From Forficula auricularia (lineage: Eukaryota; Arthropoda; Insecta; Dermaptera; Forficulidae), in assembly GCA_024734495.1 (NCBI GenBank), contig JALMQS010000267.1, forward strand, positions 248,001-312,000: DNA of 64,000 bases. Direction: 5' to 3'. The notes beneath the pieces were generated by a model that was not told the DNA's origin, searched no databases, and saw only the letters and a program-made list of their open reading frames with translations. Of the stretch, positions 54,518-64,000 are shown piece by piece; position 1 is the stretch's first letter, and each line of letters opens with the position of its first letter. The position numbers and the translations under genes are program-made.

Positions 54518-55341
54518 CCCAGGTAGCACACAATATACCCAGAATATTCTAAGAAGATATTTAAAAGACATATATATTCCAATTATCTCCAGGAGATCCA
54601 TAGAATATTTGTATGGGCGTTAATCTTCTGAGAATATCCTTTTCCGAATATTCCAAGAATGCCCAACTAGGAATATTCCGGGGAAGAAGAATTTAATGTC
54701 CTTCACGAATATTCAAATTTCGATCATCCTTGTGATATTTTTAGAATGTCCCGAAAAAGCGTCGACAGACAATTTTTTTTCTTAAATATAACTCAATATT
54801 AATGAAAATATTGTTGTTATTTTAATTATATTTTAATAATATTTTAATAGAGAAAAGTTTTCGGAATTTAACAGAATGAAATGAATTTTTTTTTATTATT
54901 TTTATATAATTTCATTTAAATAGAGTAGGTAAACAATTATTTTTATAGAGAAATGTTGGCGGAATTTAACAGAACAAAAATCACATTGATATATATATAT
55001 ATAGGTGAAGCTAATATAAAGCGTTTAAGAAAGTGGCCAATTTTAGTGGTAAAAGATTAGTGGTAGAAGATTGTTAGAACATTCTTCGGAATATTCACAG
55101 GATATCTGTAGAAGATTGTTAGAATATTCCTCGGGATATTCCCGGGGTGTTGGTAGAAGATTCTTAGGACATTCCTCGGGAGATTCCCAGAATATCTGTA
55201 GAAGATTTTTAGGTGGCATTATGGGCTTTCTAAGTATATTCTTAGAATATCTACGTAGATTTATAGGACTTCTATGGAATATACGAATGTTCGGAAAAGA
55301 TATTGAAAGAATATACATAGAATATTCTTGTGCTACCTGGG
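54518..55341. mobile_element. TIR element, CCCAGGTAGCAC ends
   Basis: CCCAGGTAGCACACAATAT and GAATATTCTTGTGCTACCTGGG are inverted ends. GAATATTC phrases recur throughout. It contains the 45-bp minisatellite at 55066-55210 but no recognised protein. No clear target duplication. Confidence 0.6.
55066..55210 (+). repeat. 45-48-bp minisatellite, three units
   Basis: Units begin GTAGAAGATTGTTAG or GTAGAAGATTCTTAG (55064, 55108, 55151), with a partial fourth at 55197. Because the period is about 15 codons, both strands stay open. Confidence 0.8.
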
Positions 55342-55695
55342 AAATGAAAACATAAAATTAAATAAGATTTGTTTCCAAGCTATATAAACAAAAAGCCACT
55401 TCATTCACTTTATTTTAATGAATAAAAATAGAAGACTTTGATAAAAATAAATAAATAAATAAAAATTGAAATGAGATTTATAAATAAATAAAATATTAAA
55501 ACAATGTCAATAACTAATGTTTAATTAAAATTGTAATAATTAAAAAAAAAATAATTAGAAATTTGATACTTTTTAATTATTATTGTCTCTTTAGTGAAAA
55601 TAGTAAACAATTCATCATTAAAATTATTAAACCGATGTATAAATATATACATATATATTCCGAAAAAGAAATTGTAATGTTTAAGAGTATAGTTT

Positions 55696-55727
55696 TAATG
55701 ATTTGACATTCATCATCGGTCTTTTAA
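55696..55727 (-). ncRNA. Degenerate hammerhead-like motif
   Basis: Minus strand: CCGATGA, T, GAATGTCAAATCATT, AAAA, CTATAC. Both conserved boxes carry a substitution. Confidence 0.3.
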
Positions 55728-55787
55728 ATATAAATATATCTACTCTTATTAAACGACCAAAAATTGTTTATATAATTGTTATGTATA

Positions 55788-56710
55788 TCTATCTATATAA
55801 TAAAAATGAATTTCTGTTTCTTCGTAAGCGCAGATCTCTCAAATGCCTGGACCGATTTGGCTAATTTTTTTTTATAAAATCTTCGTAATAGTCCAATTCA
55901 GGTTAATACGTAAAAAAAAATTTGAAAAGTTGCCCGGAAAATTCAGGAAAAACAAAAAAAAATTCAGGTTAGCCAACATTGCTTGACAAACAATAAAAGA
56001 ACTAAACTAGCAAAAAACAAGTGTTGGCGGCCCTGTTTGTAAGATTTTTGAGTGCCATTCATTCTCAATAGTTCTGACTACATTATAGTTAAAGAAGAAT
56101 TTAATATTGGAACAAAGATTTAAAAAAAACTATCTATTTTTTTAAAGTAAATTTAAAAAAAAACGTCATGATAACTAAATTTTTGAAAAAGGTATGGTTA
56201 TTTAAAAAAAGCTATTTTTTTTTCAAAAAATTCCTAACTTCTTTTAAGTTGGGTGAAAATTTTTTAAAAAATTCTGAAAACCGTCTTTAATAGGGTAGAA
56301 AAAAATAAAAAAAGTTTCAGCCAATCTTTTGATTATATATATATGATGAAAAATATTTAATTTAAAAATCATTTTTCTTAAAAATACCGTTGGGAATCTC
56401 ACCTCATCTTTTTTCTATTGTATTTAAGACGCTCAGCCATTTCAAAAGAACTAAGCCTTTTGGCTTTTGTATTCGAGCTCATTCATTCATTTCAATATTA
56501 TTTATTTATTTCAAAGTTAATTATAAAGGATTATTGAAACTATACTAACTAAACTAACTGAAAAGAATTTCTTTAAAAATACATTTTAAAGATTAAAACC
56601 AAATATATATTATATATATAATATATTTATTCTCTGTAACTAATAAAACATCAATAAAACAGCCAAGTGGGGGTCCAGGGGGCGAAGCCGAAGGCGGGCC
56701 TTGAAGCTAG
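55788..56710 (+). mobile_element. Non-autonomous Helitron
   Basis: The 5' end TCTATCTATATAATAAAAATG is preceded by A. The 3' end is GAAGGCGGGCCTTGAAGCTAG followed by T. TC start, CTRR end (CTAG) and an A-T host site are the Helitron rules. About 920 bp; no coding sequence inside. A related 3' end is at 62749. Confidence 0.6.
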
Positions 56711-57278
56711 TTTATATATATATATATATTTGTATCTTAGTTCTATTTTGAAAACGGCTCTACCGATTTTGATGAAACAAAATCTATTAACAAGTTTTGA
56801 GGATGATAAAACAATCTGGCTAGGAAAAATATACCTGAAATATTATTTAACTCTTGAAAATAAAAAAATCATAAAAGAGTTTTATGGTGTATGGTGAAAA
56901 AATCGGATTAAACAAAAAGATAACAGATTTTTTGAAATGATCCGTTTTTGATTGTTGAAAATGACTAAATTTTTACATAATGAAAAGCGGTTTCTAAAAA
57001 ATTTGCCAAATGACCCTTTCTTTGTTTCTTCAAAATAATCAGATTTTGATTAAAAAAAAAAAAAAAAAAAATCGTAATAATATCTACAATTTTGAATTTC
57101 TAAAAAAAATTTTAATTATTACCTAATTCTTTTTTTATTTTTAATGTCTATTTTTCAAATTTTGATTTTTTTTTCAAAATATCTCGTTTTACACTGCATC
57201 AACCCATTCTTCCAGTCACTGGTGTAGAATAAAAAAAAAAAAAAAAAAAAAACGGTTTCAAACTATTTTTTAGTCTCT

Positions 57279-57740
57279 GACCCCCCCCCCCCTCCCCTGC
57301 TCGATCGCGACACACTTTCGAGATAAAAAGTAGATCTTATATACATCGGCCACCTTATATACATTCTCCTCCCCCCCCCCCCCCGCTAAAAAAAATTCCT
57401 GGATCCGCCCTTGCATTTATATTTAATATTTAATAAAATCATTAATAATCATTTAGGGGTGTAGGTTCAAAAAAAGAAAATCTAGGCCTTTGAACTAAAC
57501 TCAAGCAAATTTTGTATACATAATCAGTGGACTCGAAGAATACTAAAAATGCAAAAAATAACTGCCTAAAATTGGGGGGGGGGGAGGAGGTCTAAAAATG
57601 AAAATATAGGCCTTTGAACTAAATTAGTTTTTGCATTCCTAGCTTTTGGAGGGCCACAAAATTTGGTTGAGTTTTGCAGAAAGGGCTAGAATTTTCATTT
57701 TGACCCCCTCCCCACCCTTTTTGTGTCTAATATAATGTTG
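57279..57740. mobile_element. hAT fragment joined to Helentron-like core repeats
   Basis: 57279-57413 is the right half of the CAAGGGCGGATCCAG family (GATCGCGACACACTTTCGAG, ends GGATCCGCCCTTG). From 57414 to about 57740 there are three diverged core units (AATTTTGTATACATAATCAG, AAAAATGCAAAAAATAACTG) of the Helentron-like family. Confidence 0.65.
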
Positions 57741-58660
57741 AAATCTGGGAGATATTTATGCCACACCCTGCATTTGGAATATTTTATTTTATCCAAACAG
57801 ACTTAATACACTGTTTGTAAGGATATCATAAAGGCTAGGCAACCGCGGTATTAAATTTAAAAAATAATATATTAGGGATATATCTATATAGGCGTATATA
57901 ATGTTGGATCAAATTCATGACGTATTCTTAACGTGATTGATGCTTATTTTGGAGATATTTCTCGGCTGGCCCATTTCCCTGATCGACCATTCATTGATTC
58001 GTTCAATAAATAATTGTTTATCAACGGAAACGGAACTTTCTCTTCTATTATTGGCTCTGCTATTCATAAAGAGAGACAGAGCCATCTATCTATCTCTTCA
58101 TCCCTGAGAAGACACCCACCCGTTATTATTAATTGCCTTCAGGGAGAATCCAGCACAGAGACATAGTCATAGAGATGATAAACAATTTGTTAATATTATT
58201 ATTGCCCTCAAACAAAAACTGACTAAAATTATATCATGGATAATGCTGGATATCTATAAATCTAAGAGTTTTATCAAAAAGTTAGTCCAAGTATACGTTC
58301 AAGACAATAAAATTTCCTAGAGAATGAGATAAGAATCAAGTTTTTAGGATTACTGGTTTTCAATTTATGAAGGAAAAAAGCTGCGATTTTTGCAAAAAAA
58401 GTTTTTCAAAACTTCAACCTCACTGAGGCACAGATTAGCAGTTATCCTATTAAGATGAAACTTTATTTGAATTGTAACAAATTTAATCTAGTTTAAAAAT
58501 GTATAGAGTGGTCTTTGTCTAAAACTTGCTCCTTCATGGTCAAAATGGGAAAATATCAGAAAAAAGTGCGAGTTTTTGTGATTTGCCGAAACAGAAAAAA
58601 TAGAGCCCAAATGGTTGGTCGGAAATTAAAAATAATAATTTATAACTTTTAACTGATGCA
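57741..58660. other. AT-rich DNA, no gene seen
   Basis: No recognised element ends. A short frame on the minus strand (58734-58540) has no domain. Confidence 0.4.
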
Positions 58661-58663
58661 AAA

Positions 58664-58695
58664 GTTGCCGAGCATCGCTCTGTGGCTCCAGATAC
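58664..58695 (-). repeat. ACCGAGC-type repeat end, minus strand
   Basis: GTTGCCGAGCATCGCTCTGTGGCTCCAGATAC is the reverse of the phrase at 27503 with one change in the stem. Confidence 0.6.
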
Positions 58696-58722
58696 CATTA
58701 TTAAATTAACAATTCTTGTATA

Positions 58723-59463
58723 TACAGGGTGCATAGGAAAGTCCCTTTAACCTGAAAATACTTGCGAACGGAGAGTGCTACAGCCACTCAAGTGAGGTAA
58801 CGGTATAGTAAAGCGACTATGCCCGACCTAATGCAAACGACACCAGCGCCCCTAGTGGCGAAATGTGTAAGTTAACCATTGCAAATCGAAAACGAAAAGA
58901 GATAGAGCAAAATTTCCAATTAGAAAGTTTTAGAACATCAATTAATTAGTACGAAACGATATTTGGTTTACACGGAAAGGATAAATTACTGCCTAACTTT
59001 TTATCACTATGAGACTTAGAGTTTAGTTTACCTATTTTGTTTTTGTGTGTGATGTTATCAAAATGTATTGATGTAAGTACATACTAGTATTTATTCATTA
59101 AATTGTCCATTAATCTTCTTTCCTCTGGCTATTCCTTTCAAATATTTACACAAAATGGAGTGCATCGATTTTGGATATTTTTGGGGTATACAGGCGCCAA
59201 TTTATCTTATCCGTGTAAACCAAATATCGTTTCGTACTAATTAATTGATGCTCTAAGTCTTTCTAATTGGAAATTTTGCTCTATCTCTTTTCGTTTTCGA
59301 TTTGCAATGGTTAACTTCCAAATTTCGCCACTAGGGGCGCTGGTGTCGTTTGTATTAGGTCGGGCATAGTCGCTTTACTATACCGTTACCTCACTTGCGT
59401 GGCTGTAGAACTCTCCGTTCGCAAGTATTTTCAGGTTAAAGGGACTTTCCTATGCACCCTGTA
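58723..59463. mobile_element. Fold-back element, 265-bp arms, TACAGGGTG ends
   Basis: Left arm 58723-58985 and right arm 59199-59463 are inverted copies with few differences (GTGCATAGGAAAGTCCC, GAGGTAACGGTATAGTAAAG, CGACACCAGCGCCCCTAGTG). A 210-bp unpaired centre separates them. TATA lies on both outer sides. Confidence 0.88.
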
Positions 59464-60880
59464 TATATAGAATCGGGTTCTCGAAAACGGCTATAACGAT
59501 TTCGTTAAAAATTGGTGTATTTATATGAGTTATTAGTCGTGTATAAATTTTAATCCGATTGAAATAATGGAACGGGGTGTAAATTAATCATGTACCAATT
59601 ATCTAAATAAGATAATAATTGAATCAACTATGAAAATTCTTATTTAGAAACAATTATTTAATTTAAATTGAATGTTTTTGTGCCGAGGGTATCAGAATTT
59701 TTATATATTGAAGGAGACTCCAGCAGAAGACACACTCTTTTATTGTCCCATTCAATTATTTAATTAATTAACAATTTAAAAATAAAATAAAAAAATAATA
59801 TATTTGGGATCATATATATTCAAGTAAATCTTTTAGACGATTTTAAGTTATTAAATATTATAATAAAAAAAAAGTAACTTGAAATTACTTCTACATAAAT
59901 AAATATAAAATTACAAGAAAACTTTTTTACGTTTCTCGATTGAAAAATCCTAAGCAACGCCCATTTTTTTAAATAAGCCCTTTTTTTTACTTTCCCAAAA
60001 GTTAGTTGATGGCCTAGTATTCTTGATCATCCCCTATACAAATATCGTTATTGTTATGTTGGGGTGTTGTTGTGGCTCCATCTACTCCACTACTAGGTAC
60101 TATATATATATATATAAAAAAATACAACGCCCTAGAGGGGGTTTGAAAAATGAATTTTTATCGGAAACCGTTAAATAAAAACGTTAAATAAATTTCATTT
60201 AAATATCGGAGTGTAATAAAAATCGGATATCATATATGGAGAAAGTGAGAGAGAGAAAGTAGGTTGGGTAGTATGAACTGGAAAAGAAGGGAGGGGGTGC
60301 GTTTGTATGATCGAATTTTTTTTAACCACCCCTGGCCAGGGTCGGGGTTGGCAATCCAACTTTTTGGATCAATGTTTTAGAAAGACTTAAGAGTCGCTTT
60401 TTCTCTTAAAAACAAAAAAAAAAAACTTTTTTAACTAGAAAAAGATCATGATGACGAATCAAAAAAGAAAAAGTAAAAAGTAAGATTGAGATTGGTGAAA
60501 GTAAAATAGAAAGAGTTATAAGAGAGAAAGTATTAAATGTCATCTCTCTCTCTCAAGTTTTAAGTATAAAGCACCAATTGATACAATTTTATTTATAGCT
60601 CAGACGAAAAGAATTTTTTTTTTTATGTTGGTAAAACTGTTTATTTTTAGCCGGGCATACCTACTAAAATAAAACGTGAAATAGTCGTGAAAATTTCAAC
60701 CCTATCTGCCCCATTGATATCTCTTTTAAAGCTTTTTATACTAAATTTACTTATTTATTTTTCTATTAAAATATTTTTTAAATTGAATTAATTAATGATA
60801 ATCAATCACGTGACTATTTGTTTAATTTTATAATGATCCCTAATATATTATTTTTAATTAATATTTTAATTTAATAATTA
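59464..60880. other. AT-rich DNA, no gene seen
   Basis: The tail phrase CCAGCAGAAGACACACTC (59712) repeats the one at 47514. GA-rich runs at 60238-60300 and 60540-60560. No reading frame of note. Confidence 0.4.
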
Positions 60881-60960
60881 AGTACCTGGAGCCACCGAGC
60901 GATGCACGTAACCAAACGCCCCTGGACTCCCCACCCCTGCCCCGAAACGCAGCGCCTATT
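60881..60960 (+). repeat. ACCGAGC-type repeat end with C-rich phrase
   Basis: GTACCTGGAGCCACCGAGCG, ATGCACGTAACC, then CGCCCCTGGACTCCCCACC, linking the hairpin end and the C-rich tract as at 27503. Confidence 0.6.
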
Positions 60961-61090
60961 ATTAAAATATATTTTTTAAATTGAATTAATTAATGATGAT
61001 CAATCACGTGACTATTTGCTTAAATATTATAATGATCCATAATATATTATTTGATAGAGATTTTCTTTAGGAGACGGACTGGTATAAATA

Positions 61091-61324
61091 TGCAATTGGA
61101 TGTTGATGAAAGCAGTCCACGGTGGTTGTAAAAAATAAGACTATAGAGGTTTTATTATTTTACATTTATTTGTTAAACCGACGTTTCGGAGATTTATTCT
61201 CCTGAAGAAGGAGAGAATAAATCTCCGAAACGTCGGTTTAACAAATAAATGTAAAATAATAAAACCTCTATAATCTTATTTTTTACAACCACCGTGGATT
61301 TGCTTTCATCAACATCCAATTGCA
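61091..61324. repeat. Palindrome around a hammerhead-like motif
   Basis: Arms 61091-61195 and 61222-61324 are inverted copies (TGCAATTGGATGTTGATG, CCTCTATAATCTTATTTTTT). The centre is TCTCCTGAAGAAGGAGA. Confidence 0.85.
61202..61230 (+). ncRNA. Hammerhead-like core motif
   Basis: CTGAAGA, A, GGAGA, GAATAAA, TCTCC, GAAA, CGTC. Five-pair stem II with its own sequence. Confidence 0.5.
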
Positions 61325-61618
61325 TAATATATTATTTTTTATTAATATTTTAATTTTTATTTAATTTAATAATTATCTTTAATTAGATATTTTTTTAATT
61401 GTTGATTTAATTATTTGAAATATATATATTCGAATTTTGAAATGAAAGACTCCAATTCTTTTTAGATTGAGACACATTAAATATATTGATAATTGTTCCT
61501 CCCCCCCCCTCGCCACTCAAAAATTAAAGATGCTAAACTTTTAAGAGACGATGTATTTTCGGTAGTTTACGGGTATACATTTGGAGTGAGGTTTTTTAAG
61601 AGGAATAAAAATTTTGGA

Positions 61619-61680
61619 CCGAGACGCTGCCCGCCAGGGCACAAGCCCGGAGGGCCGAGCTTCGAGGGGCGTGGCTATAT
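61619..61680 (+). mobile_element. Helitron-type GC-rich end
   Basis: GAGACGCTGCCCGCCAGGGC, ACAAGCCCGGAGGGCC, then an AT run, as at 50985. Confidence 0.45.
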
Positions 61681-61689
61681 ATATATATA

Positions 61690-62748
61690 AAATTCCAAAT
61701 AAAAATACAGATAATAGATAATAGAATATTTCTTGTTTTACAGCAAGACCATTGCAGTATATTATAATAATAAAAATCCTAAAGTTTCTATAAGTGATTA
61801 TTTTAGACGCGCTTACTAAATTAAGCTCTAAATACACCTGAAAACTTACCAAATTCCATTAGTAATTAAATTTACCTTTTTTCTTTATAGTACTTACCTA
61901 TTACTTAAATTTGTTAAATTTAAAGAGTAAAAATAAAAATTCATATATTTTGTCGAAAGTATATAATGATCCCTAATATATTATTTTTAATTGATGATTT
62001 CTAATAGAGAATTTTTTTTATTGTTTTAATTATTTATTTATTTATATAATTGTTAATATATGAATTTAATATATTTTTTTAAATAAAGTATTAATTGTAT
62101 TTTATTTATTTTTTTGTATTAATGAATTAATTTTTGATCTTATTCTACAACGTATTTCTCAAATTCTATTAGATATATGTTTAAAGATTCTATTTGGAAT
62201 GTTCAATATCTGGTTTTCTTGAGTATAATCGACGTGCTCTCTCATTTCTATCGTATATCATCTTCTCATCGTAGAATAAGAAAATGAAGAAGCCATTTCG
62301 GGTTTCAACCAGGGATTTCGGGTTTCAACCGCCTCTCTCTGAAATTCAAACCATCATCCACCACCCAGATCAGCTTTTCTCTCTTCAGCTGAAACAAAAA
62401 CTCGCTCTTCTTAATATTAGATGAGAGAATCTCAGCTCAGAAAATATATAATAAAACATTGCTGGGTCTACAAAATAGTAAAACAATGCTGCATTTGTTA
62501 GACCAAGTGATGTCTAAAAATGTATTGTTAATCATTACATTTATTAATTGATAAAAAAAAGTGGTCCCCAGAAAGACCCCAGAAATAGAAGAATCAAAAA
62601 TTAATAATTATTTATATAAATTAACAATAAGTAACCTAAATAATACAATAATTAAAAATCAACAAAATAAATTCTCTATTATTAGTATTAATTATTATTC
62701 AATTAATAATAAATAAAAATAATCTATTAAGGATCATAGAGGATTATA
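61690..62748. other. AT-rich DNA, no gene seen
   Basis: GGATTTCGGGTTTCAACC-type phrases are duplicated at 62297-62330. No element ends or frames recognised. Confidence 0.4.
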
Positions 62749-63340
62749 CTAGCTGCAAGGCCCGCCTTCGGCGGCCCTCTTGCTAGCCAGGGGCACTCCC
62801 CCTGGACCCGCCCCCGCACCCCCCCCACACACACTCCCTCCCACACCATGCAAACCCCCGCCCCCAAAACCCCTCGAGCACCCCCACCCCCGCACCATAC
62901 ACCCGTTCCCAACCCCCGCCTCCACACCCCACCCACCTCGGACCCCAACCCGCGCCCTCCAACCCTGCGAACCACACCCCCGCCTAGCTCCCTGGACCTC
63001 AACCCCGCTATGCCCCCTGGACTCCACCCCGCACCACCCCCTGCACCCCCACCCTACTCCGCCTCACCCCACCCCCATTCCACCCCCGAACCCACCCTCC
63101 GCACCCAGCTTTTGCATTTCTAGCCTTCTAGTGACCCACATATTATGTATACAAAATTTGGTTGAGTTTGGCCCAAGAGAAAGAATTTTCATTTTTTGAC
63201 CCCCTCCCCATTTTTGGTGGTTAGCTTTTGCATTTCTAGCTCTCTAGTGACCCACAGATTATGTATACAAAACTTGGTTGAGTTTATTCCAAGGGCAAGA
63301 ATTTACATTTTTTCACCCTCCCTCCCATTTTGGGAGGTTT
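62749..63340 (-). mobile_element. Helitron 3' end, C-rich tract and core repeats
   Basis: On the minus strand the element ends CCGCC-GAA-GGCGG hairpin, GCCTTGCAGCTAG, then T in the host. Inward lies a C-rich tract (62790-63110) with CCCCCTGGACCC phrases, then core units (TTATGTATACAAAATTTGG at 63143 and 63259) identical in type to the Helentron-like copies. The long Pro/Gly-rich frames on both strands come from the C-rich composition. Confidence 0.6.
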
Positions 63341-63344
63341 TTTG

Positions 63345-64000
63345 GGAAATTTTTTTTAACAAAAGTTGTCAGAAATCACATCCCCTACAACTTTGTTTAT
63401 TATAAAATTTGCTGTAGGGTTAATAGTTTAGGAGTTATTTGATAATTTTGATTCGTGCGCCCCCCCAAACCCCCTTCTGGAGTCAAAATATCAAAACGTT
63501 ATATAGCTAAAAACGTAAGTTAGAAGACATCTGATGTAAATATGAAATTTCATAACAATCCCTTCAGCCGTTTTTACGTGAATCGTGAGCAACTTTTCGG
63601 AAAATATATGACTGTACGCTGCGCACTCTTCGCGCTCTACCCCAAAAACGGTTGATCGTATGAAAAAAAGTTCAAACAAAAGTTGTAGACAATTTTATAC
63701 TCTACAACTTTTATAATAAATGTAAATCTCATTTAAGCAAGAGAAAGCCAGATATTTGCAAAAAACCGATTTTTATGACCTTTGACCTTCAATATCTTAA
63801 GACGCGGTCACGATACCATTTGTGACTTTTGAGACAACATTCAGGACGACAAAACAAAGGTTTATACCAATTTACAGCTTATTATCTTTTATTCCGAGGT
63901 GAAACCCTAATTTGACTGGGCTATAAAAGTTATTGTGCAATTTTTTTTAAACACCCTTTTTATTTTATATATAATATATAATAAAGCAAACCTTTTATCT
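63345..64000. other. Unclassified repeat-like DNA to the window end
   Basis: ACAAAAGTTGTAGACAATTTTATAC and CCTACAACTTTG suggest inverted phrases. CTGCGCACTCTTCGCGCTC is locally GC-rich. No gene recognised. Confidence 0.35.

Noticed and set aside
62727..63199. Pro-rich and Gly-rich frames on both strands
   Set aside because: Produced by the C-rich tract of a Helitron-type element; simultaneous opposite frames and no domain.

Overview
The window is eukaryotic, most likely insect, chromosomal DNA. It is visibly AT-rich, with long homopolymer runs, and carries an arthropod-type mobile-element load: mariner and Tc1-like elements, hAT and Harbinger-like MITEs, Helitrons, a Jockey-type LINE, Penelope-like remnants and a Ty3/gypsy element with an envelope remnant. 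I cannot assign an order. There are no bacterial operons, rRNAs or CRISPR arrays.

Host gene. The one cellular gene I can support is the mitochondrial ribosomal protein uS9m gene (mRpS9) on the minus strand. Four exons (11040-10731, 6227-6142, 6074-5999, 651-609) have splice signals and compatible phases. The gene is partial: 5' exons, the end of the S9 domain and probably one internal exon were not found. Its introns are full of transposons: a mariner (6274-10695) broken by a GACTTC-family element and two Helentron-like copies, a Penelope reverse-transcriptase relic, and a hAT MITE with an 8-bp target duplication.

11-21 kb. A hAT MITE sits inside a transposase relic, followed by a long-TIR element and a GACTTC-family element. 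Then comes an internally deleted errantivirus-like Ty3/gypsy element (14323-21046). It keeps two LTRs, a gag 5' part, and a reading frame that joins the integrase C-terminal GPY/F module to a TARG1/OARD1-like macrodomain and a Pro/Ser-rich tail. A broken F-type envelope remnant follows. The macrodomain inside Pol is the most unusual coding feature of the window.

21-28 kb. A complete but non-coding LTR element (21918-26492) has near-identical 1.14-kb LTRs and is inserted in one copy of an 0.8-kb tandem duplication. The other copy preserves the empty site.

32-35 kb is a 12-copy satellite of about 258 bp per unit with conserved cores and variable spacers. 36-44 kb holds a fold-back element, a rearranged Jockey LINE interrupted by an 860-bp element and by a mariner of DD41D spacing, and nested GACTTC palindromes with a Harbinger-like insert. 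45-64 kb carries a tRNA-derived SINE with an 11-bp target duplication, hAT MITEs, a Helitron helicase relic, several Helitron ends, and large palindromes.

A recurring signal across the window is a hammerhead-ribozyme-like core (CTGANGA, one base, hairpin, GAAA). It occurs about ten times on both strands, mostly in palindromic arms, with compensatory changes in its stem. It fits the hammerhead motifs known from Penelope-like retroelements.
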